Of a stretch of DNA of 64,000 nucleotides, positions 1 to 8,760 are shown in pieces. A program made the translations under genes and the position numbers. Under the pieces are notes generated by a model that was given only the letters and a program-made list of their open reading frames with translations, did not search any database and was not told the origin of the DNA. Within the stretch, counting starts at the first letter, position 1. Each line of letters begins with the position of its first letter. Source of the DNA: Streptomyces sp. NRRL F-2664 (GTDB taxonomy: Bacteria; Actinomycetota; Actinomycetes; Streptomycetales; Streptomycetaceae); contig NZ_JOFX01000005.1 of the NCBI RefSeq assembly GCF_000719345.1, positions 62,001 through 126,000 on the forward strand, read 5' to 3'.

Positions 1-1526
1 TGTTCGCCGAGGGAGGCAAGGGTGGGGGCGTGCGTCCCGCGGGCCACGACGCAGGCCGCGAGCCGCTCCCCCATCAGCGGATCCGGGACGCCGACGCAGG
101 CCACGTCCCGGACCTGGGGGTGCGCGGTCAGTTCGCGCTCGACCTCGGCCGGGCTGATGTTGGCCCCGCCACGGATGACGATGTCCTTGAGGCGGCCGAC
201 CACGTGCAGCACGCCGTCGCCGTCGAGGTAGCCGAGGTCACCGGTGCGGACCCAGCCGTCGGGCGTGCGGTAGCGGGCGTCCAGCTCGGGGGCGCCGACG
301 TAGCACAGCGGGGTCATCGGGCCCCGCGAGACGATCTCACCCACGGCTCCGTCGGGGAGGGGCTCGTGCGTGTCGGGGTCGGCGATGCGGATCTCGGCGA
401 CCCGCGGGTCGGGGTGGCCGGCGACGACGCCGGAGCCGTCGGTGGGCGGCACCGTACGGTCCAGCCCCGTATGGCAGTTGACCCCGTCGGCGGAGCCGTA
501 GAGGTTGACGACGGGGCAGCCGAAGGCCTGCGCCGCCGCGGCGGCCGTGGTCTCGTCGAGCGGCGCCCCGCCGAGCACCAGGGCGGTGGGCGCGGGCAGT
601 TCCCCGCCCGTACCGGTCGCGTCGAGGCGTTCCAGCATCATGCGGACCATCGTGGGCACGCCGAGGACGTGCGTGGGCCGGTGTTCGCGCACGGCGGCCA
701 GCGCGGCGTCCGCGGTGAAGTGGTCGAGCAGCACCAGGGTGCCGCCGTGCCGGGCCAGGGTGACGGCGGTGCCGTTGGAGCCGAAGGCGGAGGCCAGCGG
801 GACGAGGAAGAGACAGCGCGGCGGGTTCCCGTCGGGGATGAGGGAGGCCAGGAAGTTGCCGCGGCCGCCGGCCAGCGCGTTGTGCGAGTAGGCGATCATC
901 TTGGGCTCGGCCTCGGAGCCGGAGGAGACGAGGATCCGTGCGGCGCTGTCGGGGTCCGGGCGGGCGGGGACGAAGCCGGCGGGGTCGCGGCGCAGCAGCT
1001 CCGCCAGAGCAACGGCTCCGTGGGGGAGGGCGCCCGGCCGCCCGGCGGCGATGACGTGGCGCAGGTGCGGTAACCCGGCGGCGAGCGTGCTCAGGTCGTC
1101 CGCGTGCCGCACGCCGCGGTGTTCGGTCGCCGCGATGACGGCGACGGCTTCGGCGCGACGCAGCAGGCATACGGCCTCCGGGGCCTCCCGTCCCACGGGG
1201 AAGGGCAGCGCGACCGCGCCGAGCGCGGCCAGCGCCAGGTCGGCGATGACCGCGCCCCGGACGTCGGGCAGTTGGACGCCGACCACGTCGCCGGGGCCGA
1301 TCCCGAGGCCCCGCAGGCCGGTGGCGAGGGATCGGACCTTGCGGTCGAGGGCGGTGTAGCAGAGCGGGCCCTTGGCGTCGATGACGGCGGTGCGGTGCAG
1401 GTCGGCGATCTGGCGTGCCCGGAAGAGGCTGTAGAGGTCGAGGTCGGGGCAGGTGCCGTCGACCACCCAGCCGCGGCGGAGCTCGGCGGGCAGCAGGTCA
1501 CGCAGTACGAGCCTGTCGGCGGTCAT
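1..1526 (-). CDS. Acyl-CoA synthetase / AMP-dependent ligase, 3' end beyond window
   Basis: This adenylate-forming enzyme would activate a carboxylic acid as acyl-AMP and then acyl-CoA. About 508 residues are inside the window; the C-terminal lid is cut off. Visible core motifs are the phosphate loop SSGSEAEPK (A3), YGSADG (A5), and GDLGYLDGDG followed by GRLKDIVIRGG (A7-A8). The ATG at 1526 overlaps the stop of the upstream CoA-transferase as ATGA, which implies translational coupling. A TTA leucine codon lies in frame at 1071-1073 (codon 152), so full expression should need the bldA tRNA. That is typical of developmental or secondary-metabolism genes. The substrate cannot be read from the sequence. 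The missing end prevents a check of the A10 lysine. Confidence 0.9.
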   Translation of the reverse strand, partial: MTADRLVLRDLLPAELRRGWVVDGTCPDLDLYSLFRARQIADLHRTAVIDAKGPLCYTALDRKVRSLATGLRGLGIGPGDVVGVQLPDVRGAVIADLALAALGAVALPFPVGREAPEAVCLLRRAEAVAVIAATEHRGVRHADDLSTLAAGLPHLRHVIAAGRPGALPHGAVALAELLRRDPAGFVPARPDPDSAARILVSSGSEAEPKMIAYSHNALAGGRGNFLASLIPDGNPPRCLFLVPLASAFGSNGTAVTLARHGGTLVLLDHFTADAALAAVREHRPTHVLGVPTMVRMMLERLDATGTGGELPAPTALVLGGAPLDETTAAAAAQAFGCPVVNLYGSADGVNCHTGLDRTVPPTDGSGVVAGHPDPRVAEIRIADPDTHEPLPDGAVGEIVSRGPMTPLCYVGAPELDARYRTPDGWVRTGDLGYLDGDGVLHVVGRLKDIVIRGGANISPAEVERELTAHPQVRDVACVGVPDPLMGERLAACVVARGTHAPTLASLGE

Positions 1527-3343
1527 ACGAAGCTCCAGGGGTCGGGGACTGCGGGGGCGCCGTGCGCGTCGCGGACGATGGAGCCGGCGAACCGCGGATC
1601 GTGGTGCAGGTCGGACAGGTCGGTGGTGACGGCGGCCGCGGTCAGGCCCCGTTCACGCAGCCGGTCCAGGGCCCGCTGCGTGGGCAGGCCGCCGAGGTCG
1701 TGGCCGGCCGCGGCGCGCGCATCGGCGTCGGCGGGTGCGATCCATCCGTCGGCCGTGGCCAGGGGGTGCCGGAATCCGGCCGGCCGGCGGGGGCTCCGCC
1801 CGCGGGCCGCCCGGCGCAGGGCGGGACCGGTGAGGGTGTCGGCCGCGCCGAGCAGCGAGGAGTCGACGCGGACGCCGCGGCCCGTGCGTGCCCGCAGGAG
1901 CAGGCCGGCGAGGACGGCCTCGGCGCCCAGCAGTCCGCCGAGGACGTCGAGGAGGGTCATCAGGGAGGGCGCGGGGGTCTCGCCGTCGGGACGCGCGGCC
2001 TCGCCGACACCCGTACGGGCCTGGACCATGAAGTCCGTGCCCATGGGAGCGTCGTCGATCCGGCCGGCCCAGCCGCTGGTGTACGCGTGGACGAGCGCGG
2101 GGTTGACCTGTGCGAGGTCGTCGGCGTCGAGGCCGAGGGCGGCGGCCTTGCCGGGCGCCCAGTTGTGCAGGAAGACGTCGGCGTGCGCGGCCAGGTCGCG
2201 CAGCCGGCCGCGGTCCGCCGCGGACTTGATGTCGATCTCGACGGCCCGCTTGCCGCGGTTGAGCGCGAGCCAGCGGGCGGAGGTCCCGGAGCAGGTGGGG
2301 GGCATGCCGCGCAGCGGGTCACCGCCCGGCGGTTCGATGCGGATCACGTCGGCGCCGAGCAGCCCCAGCAGGTGCGCGGCGAGCGGCGCCTGGATACGGC
2401 GGCCCGCCTCCAGCACGGTCAGGCCGTCGAGCGGACGGGCGGGGAGCAGGCGGCCGTCGGGCGGCCCGCCGGCCGCCTGCTGCGGCGCACGGTCCGGCCC
2501 GGTGCGCACCGTCCGCCCGCCCGGCAGGGGGGTCAGGGACCACGGGGCCGCGCCGTCGTGCTCCGCGGCCCGGTCCGCCAGGGAGCGCAGCGCGCACACC
2601 TCGGCGCCGGAGGTGGCCGCGGCCCGCCGGATCCGGTCCCAGGCGTGGGACCGCGCCGTGGTGTGGAGGGCGGCGGGCAGGGGGGCGCAGGCGGTGGCGT
2701 AGCGGAACTGGAAGGGCCGCCAGCCGGCCCGGAGGGCGTCGGCAGGCGCCTCCAGCGCCTTCCAGAAGGCGGCCCAGGCCCCCGGGTCGAGCGTCTCCAG
2801 TTCGAAGACGACGCCGTCGGCGGAGGTGAACGGCGGTCCGCCGGGGGCGATGTCGGCGGCCTCGCCCTCGTCGGCACCGGCGGCCGCGAGGTACTGGGAC
2901 ACGGCGAGCAGTCCGGCACGGTCCGCGCCGGTGGTGACGTGGGCCGCGGCGGCGCCGCGGGCCTGGCCCACCAGGTTCGCCAGCAGGCCCTGTACCGCGA
3001 GGACGCCGGTGGCCGTTGCCGCGTAGTCGACGGCCAGTCCGCGCGGGGAGCCGTCGCGCCGCCCGTGCACGGCCATGATGCCCGTGGCGGCCTGCACGGT
3101 GGCCTCGTCGGCGAGGCCGCTCGCGGGGTCCGCCCAGGTGGCGGTCGCGTGCACGGCTTCGAAGCCGCCGCCGCCCAGCGTGGTGCCGGCGGTGGGTACG
3201 TCGACGTGTACCGGGCGGTCGGTGCGCGCGCCGAGCAGCCGCAGGTGGTCGGTGACGACGCTCGTGATCTGCGGCGGTCCCGAGGCGTCGAAGCGCAGCG
3301 CGTCGAGCGGCCGGACCCTCTGCGTGGTTGCTGGTGACGCCAT
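1523..3343 (-). CDS. CaiB/BaiF-type CoA-transferase, tandem double-domain form
   Basis: The 606-residue product is longer than ordinary CaiB/BaiF transferases (about 400). The C-terminal half (about 301-606) is a recognisable family III CoA-transferase: GLTVLEAG, LLGADVIRIEPP, LNRGKRAVEID and GTDFMVQARTG, where D437 fits the catalytic aspartate that forms the acyl anhydride. The N-terminal half (1-300) keeps a shortened CaiB-like core around VQAATGIM, but the position equivalent to the catalytic Asp is E80. ATG at 3343 is preceded by AGGAGAGG. The gene is coupled by ATGA to the acyl-CoA synthetase and is divergent from the acyl-CoA dehydrogenase, so it probably moves CoA between intermediates of the same small pathway. 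The family is secure; the substrate is unknown. Confidence 0.85.
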   Translation of the reverse strand: MASPATTQRVRPLDALRFDASGPPQITSVVTDHLRLLGARTDRPVHVDVPTAGTTLGGGGFEAVHATATWADPASGLADEATVQAATGIMAVHGRRDGSPRGLAVDYAATATGVLAVQGLLANLVGQARGAAAAHVTTGADRAGLLAVSQYLAAAGADEGEAADIAPGGPPFTSADGVVFELETLDPGAWAAFWKALEAPADALRAGWRPFQFRYATACAPLPAALHTTARSHAWDRIRRAAATSGAEVCALRSLADRAAEHDGAAPWSLTPLPGGRTVRTGPDRAPQQAAGGPPDGRLLPARPLDGLTVLEAGRRIQAPLAAHLLGLLGADVIRIEPPGGDPLRGMPPTCSGTSARWLALNRGKRAVEIDIKSAADRGRLRDLAAHADVFLHNWAPGKAAALGLDADDLAQVNPALVHAYTSGWAGRIDDAPMGTDFMVQARTGVGEAARPDGETPAPSLMTLLDVLGGLLGAEAVLAGLLLRARTGRGVRVDSSLLGAADTLTGPALRRAARGRSPRRPAGFRHPLATADGWIAPADADARAAAGHDLGGLPTQRALDRLRERGLTAAAVTTDLSDLHHDPRFAGSIVRDAHGAPAVPDPWSFV

Positions 3344-3432
3344 GCCTCTCCTCTCCTGGCGCGGCGGGGCCGCGGCCCGGGTGGTGCGGGATCCGGGAAC
3401 CGCGGGGCCTGCGCACCCGACCAGTTCCACGA

Positions 3433-3445
3433 ACAGACAGTCGGT
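3433..3445. promoter_or_regulatory. Candidate TetR-type operator in divergent acyl-CoA promoter
   Basis: The 13-bp element ACAGACAGTCGGT is an inverted repeat around a central A with one mismatched pair (AC-GAC-GTC-GT). It lies in the 201-bp space between the divergent CoA-transferase and acyl-CoA dehydrogenase starts. A wider CGAAC/GTTCG repeat (3430-3434 and 3451-3455) and an 8-bp palindrome TCGTACGA (3453-3460) are next to it. The symmetry resembles TetR-family operators, but no tetR gene is adjacent, so the regulator would act from elsewhere. Confidence 0.35.
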
Positions 3446-3544
3446 CGGCCGTTCGTACGAGTTCCCGCGCAACGGCGGGCGTTCCCGAAACCTTCCGGCA
3501 GACCGCGCAGGCCCCGGAATTTCCCGGGCGGGAGGAGGCGCACA

Positions 3545-4765
3545 GTGGAAGATCGCCGTACGGAGGGTGGCGGAGCCGCACGACCGGAAGCGGGCGCGGT
3601 CGCACTCGGGGATCGGGTCGCCCGGTTCGTCCGCGACCGGGTGTTCCCGCGGGAGTCCGTGCTGGACGGCGGCGGCCCGGCGGCCGCCGAGGCCCTGGCC
3701 GCACTGCGCACCGAGGCGCGGGCCGAGGGGCTCTGGGCCCTGCCGCTCCCCGCCGAGCTGGGCGGGGGCGGGCTGTCCTTCGCGGCCTACGCCGCACTCG
3801 CCGAGGCCGAGGGGGCCAGCGACCACGGCCCCGCCGCGCTGGGCTCCGCCCCGCTGCTCGACGTGACGATGCTGGCGCGGTACGGCCTGCCCGCCGTCCG
3901 GGAGGCGTACCTGCAGCGGCTGGTCGCCGGGGAGCTGCGCAGCTGCTACGCCATGACCGAGCCGGGGGTGCCCGGCACCGACCCGCGGCGTACCGCCACC
4001 CGCGCCGAGCGGCTCGCGGACGGCAGCTGGCGGGTCACCGGCCGCAAGTGGTTCACCTCGGGCGCGGCGGACGCCGACCTGGTGACCGTCCTGGCGCGGA
4101 CGTCCGGCGCGGAAGGGGACCGCGGGGGGCTGTCGCTGCTGCTCGTACCCACCCGCTCGGCCGGCTTCCGCGTGGTGCGCGCCCTGCCCGTGCTGGGGGC
4201 GGCCGGCCAGTACGAGACGGCCCTCGACGGGGTACGGGTCCCCGCCGACCACCTCGTCGGCGGGGAGGGTGACGCCCTCGCCGTCGCGGGCGAGCGGCTC
4301 GCGCTCGGCCGTACGCTGCGCTGTCTGCGCTGGCTCGGCCAGGCACAGCGCGCCTTCGACCTGATGTGCGAACGGGCCGCGACGCACAGCGGATCACGCG
4401 GGCCGCTCGCCGACCAGCAGCTGGTGCAGGGGCACGTCTTCGACGCCCTGCTGGCGCTGCGCACCACCCGCCCCCTCGTCCGCGAAGCGGTGGCGCTCAT
4501 CGACGCCGGGCGCGACGCGCGGACGGAGGTGGGCCTCGCCAAGGTCGCGACGGCACGCATGCTGCAACAGGTCGCGGACTGCGCGATCCAGGTCCACGGA
4601 GCCGCGGGTCTCGGCCCGGACACCCCGCTCCCGGCGCTCTTCCGCACCGGACGCGCCGCCCGCATCCTCGACGGCCCCGACGAACTCCACATCACCTCGG
4701 TGGCCCGCCGCGTCCTGCGCGGATACGGGGTCGGCGCATCCGCGACGGCGGTGTCAGTGCGCTGA
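3545..4765 (+). CDS. Acyl-CoA dehydrogenase family protein
   Basis: This 406-residue FAD-dependent enzyme would introduce an alpha,beta double bond into an acyl-CoA. It shows the family layout: an all-helical N-terminal domain (about 1-115), the FAD/substrate strand region with SCYAMTEPGVPGTDP and GRKWFTSGA, then a C-terminal helical domain with QVHGAAGLG and LDGPDELH near the end. The GTG start at 3545 has GGAGGAGG seven bases upstream. It is divergent from the CoA-transferase/ligase pair and is followed 45 bp later by the DUF4246 gene, so it probably desaturates the acyl-CoA those enzymes make. Catabolism of an unusual acid is the alternative to biosynthesis. Confidence 0.88.
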   Translation: MEDRRTEGGGAARPEAGAVALGDRVARFVRDRVFPRESVLDGGGPAAAEALAALRTEARAEGLWALPLPAELGGGGLSFAAYAALAEAEGASDHGPAALGSAPLLDVTMLARYGLPAVREAYLQRLVAGELRSCYAMTEPGVPGTDPRRTATRAERLADGSWRVTGRKWFTSGAADADLVTVLARTSGAEGDRGGLSLLLVPTRSAGFRVVRALPVLGAAGQYETALDGVRVPADHLVGGEGDALAVAGERLALGRTLRCLRWLGQAQRAFDLMCERAATHSGSRGPLADQQLVQGHVFDALLALRTTRPLVREAVALIDAGRDARTEVGLAKVATARMLQQVADCAIQVHGAAGLGPDTPLPALFRTGRAARILDGPDELHITSVARRVLRGYGVGASATAVSVR

Positions 4766-4810
4766 AGTAGGCTTCCCGCCACCGCACACCGACTCGAAGG
4801 ACCCAGAGAA

Positions 4811-6319
4811 TTGACCGGCCTGTCTGCCTTCCCGCTGCCTTTCACCGCGTCCCGTTCCCTAGCGTTCGCGACACCCCGGACCCTGCGGGAACGGGAGATG
4901 ATGCGGTGCAGCGCGCTCATCCGGTCGAAGGCGGGGTGGTTCGACAAGATGAACGACGCGGAGATCGCCGCCCGGTGGACGCAGGAGGCGCTCGCCCAGG
5001 GCATGACCGAGGCCCAGGTCCGCTACGTGCTGGACGAACTGCGGTACTACGCCGCGCTGCGGGACGCGCGCACCGGCATCGAGGTGTCCGCCGTCGACGG
5101 CGTGTGGCAGTCCGACTCGCTGGTCGACGACGGGCTCAGGACCCGGCTGCGCGAGGCGGTCCGGGTGCTGGAGGAGGTCCCGGACGCGGACAAGGACTGG
5201 CATCCCGGGTCCGACGGCCAGGTCCTGGACCTGGTGCACCCCTCGCTGTTCTGCCTGGTGCGGGAGGCGAGCGGGGCTCCCGAGAGCGCCTGGGAGAACC
5301 CGACGGACCGCTGGTCGAAGTACGAGTTCTCGGAGCGGTTCCAATGGCTGCCCACGGACGTCGAGGTCGGTGACGACGGCGCCGTCGCCTTCCGTTCGTA
5401 CGTCAACAACGTCCACCCCGAGACCCACGCCGCACTCGCCTCGGTCCTGCCGGAGCTGTTCGCACGGATGCTCCCGCTGTGGGAGAACGTGCTGACGGAC
5501 CTGCGCCGTCCGCGGCCGCTGCGCATCGAGGCCGACCCCTACGGGTGGTACGACTCGGAGCCCGAGTACCCGCAAAGGTCCTCCTACAGTGACGACGGGG
5601 CGTACCAGGAGGCCCGCAGCGCCTGGACGGAGGCCCATGAGGCCTGGTGGGAGAACCGCAGCCCGATCGTCCCCGACGCCCCGGCCTTCACCGCGCCCGA
5701 GCCGCCCGGGGAGTCCGCCCGGGTCGACCTGCGCGGGCGCGGCCTCCAGGTGATCGTCAAGCTCGCCACGATCCATCTCACCCCGGAGAAGCCCGAGTAC
5801 GCGGGCGGCTCCTGGCACGTCGAGGGGATGATGAACGAGCGGATCGTCTCGACGGGCCTCTACTACTGGGACAGCGAGAACATCACCGAGAGCCGGCTGG
5901 GCTTCCGGGCGGCGCTCGACGACCCGCACTACGAACAGAACGACGACGACGGCCTGCGCGAGGTGTACGGCCTGGAGGACGAGGACGCGCTCAACCAGGT
6001 GCTGGGGTCGGCCTCGACCCCGGCGGGCCGCTGCCTGGCGTTCCCGAACATCCTGCAGCACCGCGTGGAGCCCTTCCGTCTCGCGGACCCCACCCGCCCG
6101 GGGCACCGCAAGATCCTCGCGTTCTTCCTCGTCGACCCGTCGACGCGGATCGTCTCGACCTCCGACGTGCCGCCGCAGCAGCCCTGGGCCGAGACGTCGA
6201 CCATGACGCTCGCACAGGCCCTGGAGTACCGGGAACAGCTGATGCAGGAGAGGAAGTTCTTCGTCGACGAGCACAACGAGCAGCTCTACGAGCGGGAGTT
6301 CTCCCTCTGCGAGCACTGA
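4811..6319 (+). CDS. DUF4246 family protein, 2-oxoglutarate/Fe(II) oxygenase-like
   Basis: The 502-residue protein matches DUF4246 from memory of the family: the N-terminus has TPRTLRERE and the core has AGGSWHVEGMMNE followed by YYWDSENIT. A possible Fe(II) facial triad can be picked out: H336 and E338 in the WHVEG turn and distal H417 in ILQHRVE. R433 in GHRKIL is well placed to hold 2-oxoglutarate. DUF4246 is far more common in fungi than in bacteria and has no settled function. The TTG start at 4811 has AAGGA nine bases upstream, and the N-terminal residues fit the family. Its position behind an acyl-CoA dehydrogenase suggests hydroxylation of a pathway product. The fold assignment is inference from motifs. 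Confidence 0.75.
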   Translation: MTGLSAFPLPFTASRSLAFATPRTLREREMMRCSALIRSKAGWFDKMNDAEIAARWTQEALAQGMTEAQVRYVLDELRYYAALRDARTGIEVSAVDGVWQSDSLVDDGLRTRLREAVRVLEEVPDADKDWHPGSDGQVLDLVHPSLFCLVREASGAPESAWENPTDRWSKYEFSERFQWLPTDVEVGDDGAVAFRSYVNNVHPETHAALASVLPELFARMLPLWENVLTDLRRPRPLRIEADPYGWYDSEPEYPQRSSYSDDGAYQEARSAWTEAHEAWWENRSPIVPDAPAFTAPEPPGESARVDLRGRGLQVIVKLATIHLTPEKPEYAGGSWHVEGMMNERIVSTGLYYWDSENITESRLGFRAALDDPHYEQNDDDGLREVYGLEDEDALNQVLGSASTPAGRCLAFPNILQHRVEPFRLADPTRPGHRKILAFFLVDPSTRIVSTSDVPPQQPWAETSTMTLAQALEYREQLMQERKFFVDEHNEQLYEREFSLCEH

Positions 6320-6348
6320 CGGTCCAGGGCGTGTCCGCTGGATCGGGC

Positions 6349-6365
6349 CGGGGCGGGGAGCCCCG
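6349..6365. terminator. Possible hairpin between convergent genes
   Basis: CGGGGC (6349-6354) pairs with GCCCCG (6360-6365) across a 5-nt loop, in the 75-bp gap between the convergent DUF4246 and GH88-like genes. There is no T-tract, so it is a weak candidate terminator. Confidence 0.35.
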
Positions 6366-6394
6366 CGAGCCCGGCATGAGCCGAAAGACAGGCT

Positions 6395-7555
6395 CTAGAC
6401 GCGGGTGAGGTCGGCCGCTCCGTGAAGGGCGGCCAGGCCCAGGGCCAGGAAGTAGTCGCCCCACACGAGTTCGTGGCGGAGCGCCGACGACCGGGTCGCG
6501 TCGTAGCAGCCGTCCAGCAGCATGCCGGACGGCCGGTCCTCTCCCCCGCCGGTGAGGTGGCGGCCGATGAGGTGGTCCAGGATCTCGGCGGCCCGCAGCG
6601 CGTACTGCCCGGCGCGGGGGCCGGGAATCCGGGCCAGTTTCAGCAGGGCGACCGCCGTGACGGCGGCGGCCGACGTGTCGAGGGGGCCGTCCGGACGGGC
6701 CGTGTCGGCCGGCGGTACGGACGGTCCGGTGAGCATGCCGCCGCGTCCGAGCAGGAGGGCGGCCGCCCCGTCGAGGCGGGCCCGGTCGTGCGCGGCGACG
6801 GCCGGCCTCAGCAGGGCGTCGGCGACCGCGAGGAGCAGCCAGGCACGCCCCCGGCTCCAACCGGGCGTCGGGTCCTCGCACGGCACCCACCCGCCGGTGG
6901 CCGCCTCGAAGCGCAGGGCCGGCCGGAACCATGCGTCCGCGCCGTCGCCCGCGCCGAAGGCCGTGTTGCGGGCCGGGTCTCGGGCCGCGCCGGCGGGCGG
7001 GTTCCCGTCCGCGCCGGCGGGCCGGCCGAGGCAGAGGTCGAGATGCCGGTGGAGGTGGGCGGCCGCCGCGGCCGCCCCGTCCGGTCCGGCCTCCGCGAGG
7101 AGGGGCACCGTACCGGGTACGCCGTCCACCCGGGCCAGCAGGCGGGGTCCGCCCAGCGCACCGCCCCAGGGCAGGATCCCGAGCCCCGGGTCGCAGTCCG
7201 CCAGGCAGGCCCGGGCCGCGCGGCCCCGAAGCGCGGCCGCTTCGGCGTCGTCGTCGGCCGCGGCGGTCCCGTACCAGAGGATGAGCCCGCGGGTGGCGGT
7301 GTCGGCCCCCGTCCACGGCGCGAGGCGGGCCGTGCACGCGGCGGCGGCCCGCCGGTCGGCCCCGGCCCCGGTGTACCGCGCCCGCAGGCCGAGCAGCCCG
7401 GCCCAGAAGCCTCCCGTCCACGAGCCCCGGCCGGTCGTGGTCCACCGCCCGTCGGCGGGGTCCGCGTACAGCGGGAAGCGCGGGCCCACCTCGGCGGCGG
7501 TCACCGCGACCCGATCCATGACGGCCTCCAGCGCCCGGCCGGTGGCCGTGCTCAC
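6395..7555 (-). CDS. GH88-like (alpha/alpha)6-barrel glycosidase
   Basis: The 386-residue protein without signal peptide resembles unsaturated glucuronyl hydrolases. It has GSWTGGFWAGLL near residue 45, a central PGWSRGRAWLLLA, and HELVWGDYFLALGLAAL at the C-terminus, all hallmarks of GH88. The usual HD(L/I)GF catalytic segment appears instead as DTATRGLILWYG, keeping the aspartate but not the flanking residues, so the substrate may differ. The GTG start at 7555 overlaps the stop of the MFS gene (GTGA), giving a coupled transporter-hydrolase pair. I infer uptake of an oligosaccharide by the transporter followed by cytoplasmic cleavage. Confidence 0.7.
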   Translation of the reverse strand: MSTATGRALEAVMDRVAVTAAEVGPRFPLYADPADGRWTTTGRGSWTGGFWAGLLGLRARYTGAGADRRAAAACTARLAPWTGADTATRGLILWYGTAAADDDAEAAALRGRAARACLADCDPGLGILPWGGALGGPRLLARVDGVPGTVPLLAEAGPDGAAAAAAHLHRHLDLCLGRPAGADGNPPAGAARDPARNTAFGAGDGADAWFRPALRFEAATGGWVPCEDPTPGWSRGRAWLLLAVADALLRPAVAAHDRARLDGAAALLLGRGGMLTGPSVPPADTARPDGPLDTSAAAVTAVALLKLARIPGPRAGQYALRAAEILDHLIGRHLTGGGEDRPSGMLLDGCYDATRSSALRHELVWGDYFLALGLAALHGAADLTRV

Positions 7556-8760
7556 GCCGTGCCTCCGCGCCGCCGGTCGCGTACCGCCCAGCAGAACGCG
7601 ACGGCCGCGGCCACCGCGAACTCCGCGGCCACCAGCAGCCAGCCCGGTCCGTACCGTCCGCTCTGCGCGAGCAGCCCGAACAGCGGCGGGCCCACCGCGA
7701 ATCCCGTGAAGAACCCGGCCGCGACCAGGGCGGAGTCCTGTCCGGCCCGCCCGGGCGCGGCCCGCTGGAGGACCAGCACCATGGAGACGGCGTTGCCGGA
7801 CACGGCGAACACCCCGACGGCCACCGCGCCCACCCACACCAGCGGGCCCAGGAGGAGAGCGGCCGCCAGCAGGGCGGCCGCGCCCAGCGCACCGAGCGCC
7901 AGCCAGCCCGGAAGCCACTCGGCGCGCCCGGGCCGGGCCGCCTTGGACCAGCCGACCCGGCCGCCGATCCCGGCCACGCCCAGGACGGCGACCAGGGCGC
8001 CCGCCGTGGTCGCTCCCAGGCCGAGGCGCTGCGCGCCGAACAGGGACAGGTAGGTGTTGACGGAGGCGATGCCCGCGCCGAGGAACAGGGAGAAGGCGCC
8101 GAGCCAGGCCACCATGGCCCGCGGGACCAGGTCCGTACGGGGACCGGCAAGCGGCGGCGGGGGGTCGGCAGGCAGGGTGCGCAGCGCCCACAGCCCGGTG
8201 AGCAGGGCGGCCGCCGCACCGGTCCACACCGCGCCGCGCCAGCCGATCCCGCCCGCGAGCACCGCGAGCGGCGCACCTGCCGCGAAGGCCCCCAGCTGCA
8301 CACCGGACTGCTTCCACCCGGTGACGGCGCCCCGCCGTGCGGGCGGGACGGCACGCAGCACGGCCTGGTTGGTGGCCGGGTTGGCCAGTGCCTGCGGTAC
8401 GCCGCCCAGTGCGACGGCGCCGAGCAGCAGGCCGGCGCCGGGGGCGGCGCCGATCAGGGCGAGCGCGACCGCCGAGAGCAGCAGCAGCGCAGCGAGCGAG
8501 CGCCGGGGGCCGATCCGGTCCACGATCCGTCCGCCCACCGGCGACAGGACGGCGGCCGTACCGAAGCCGATCGTGGTGGTGAGCCCCAACAGGGCCGGTG
8601 AAACGGCCAGTTCGTCGACGAGCCGCGGACCGAGCGCCCCGAGCAGGAACAGTTGCAGCATGGAGAAGGCCATGGCGCAGGTGAGGAGTGCCGTCAGCCG
8701 TCCGTCCGCAGGGCCGTCCCGCTCCGCCGGCGATGCCGTCGCCGTTCCCTCCGACGCCAC
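7552..8760 (-). CDS. MFS transporter
   Basis: The 402-residue protein is almost wholly hydrophobic, with about twelve predicted membrane helices. It contains the MFS loop 2-3 signature as GGRIVDRIGPRR and a second-half counterpart around GGRVGWSKAARPG. I chose the GTG at 8760 because it has GGGGAG six bases upstream and places the first helix (LLTCAMAFSMLQLFLLG) close to the N-terminus; longer upstream starts only add low-complexity arginine-rich sequence. It is translationally coupled to the GH88-like hydrolase, which suggests sugar or oligosaccharide transport, though an export role cannot be excluded. Confidence 0.85.
   Translation of the reverse strand: MASEGTATASPAERDGPADGRLTALLTCAMAFSMLQLFLLGALGPRLVDELAVSPALLGLTTTIGFGTAAVLSPVGGRIVDRIGPRRSLAALLLLSAVALALIGAAPGAGLLLGAVALGGVPQALANPATNQAVLRAVPPARRGAVTGWKQSGVQLGAFAAGAPLAVLAGGIGWRGAVWTGAAAALLTGLWALRTLPADPPPPLAGPRTDLVPRAMVAWLGAFSLFLGAGIASVNTYLSLFGAQRLGLGATTAGALVAVLGVAGIGGRVGWSKAARPGRAEWLPGWLALGALGAAALLAAALLLGPLVWVGAVAVGVFAVSGNAVSMVLVLQRAAPGRAGQDSALVAAGFFTGFAVGPPLFGLLAQSGRYGPGWLLVAAEFAVAAAVAFCWAVRDRRRGGTA

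Noticed and set aside
3344..4387. Upstream extension of the CoA-transferase frame to 4387
   Set aside because: The extension is antisense to the acyl-CoA dehydrogenase. ATG at 3343 has a strong ribosome site and begins the real protein.
5991..8354. Minus-strand open frame of about 787 codons across the GH88/MFS genes
   Set aside because: It is a Pro/Arg-rich translation in the wrong frame of two well-supported genes.
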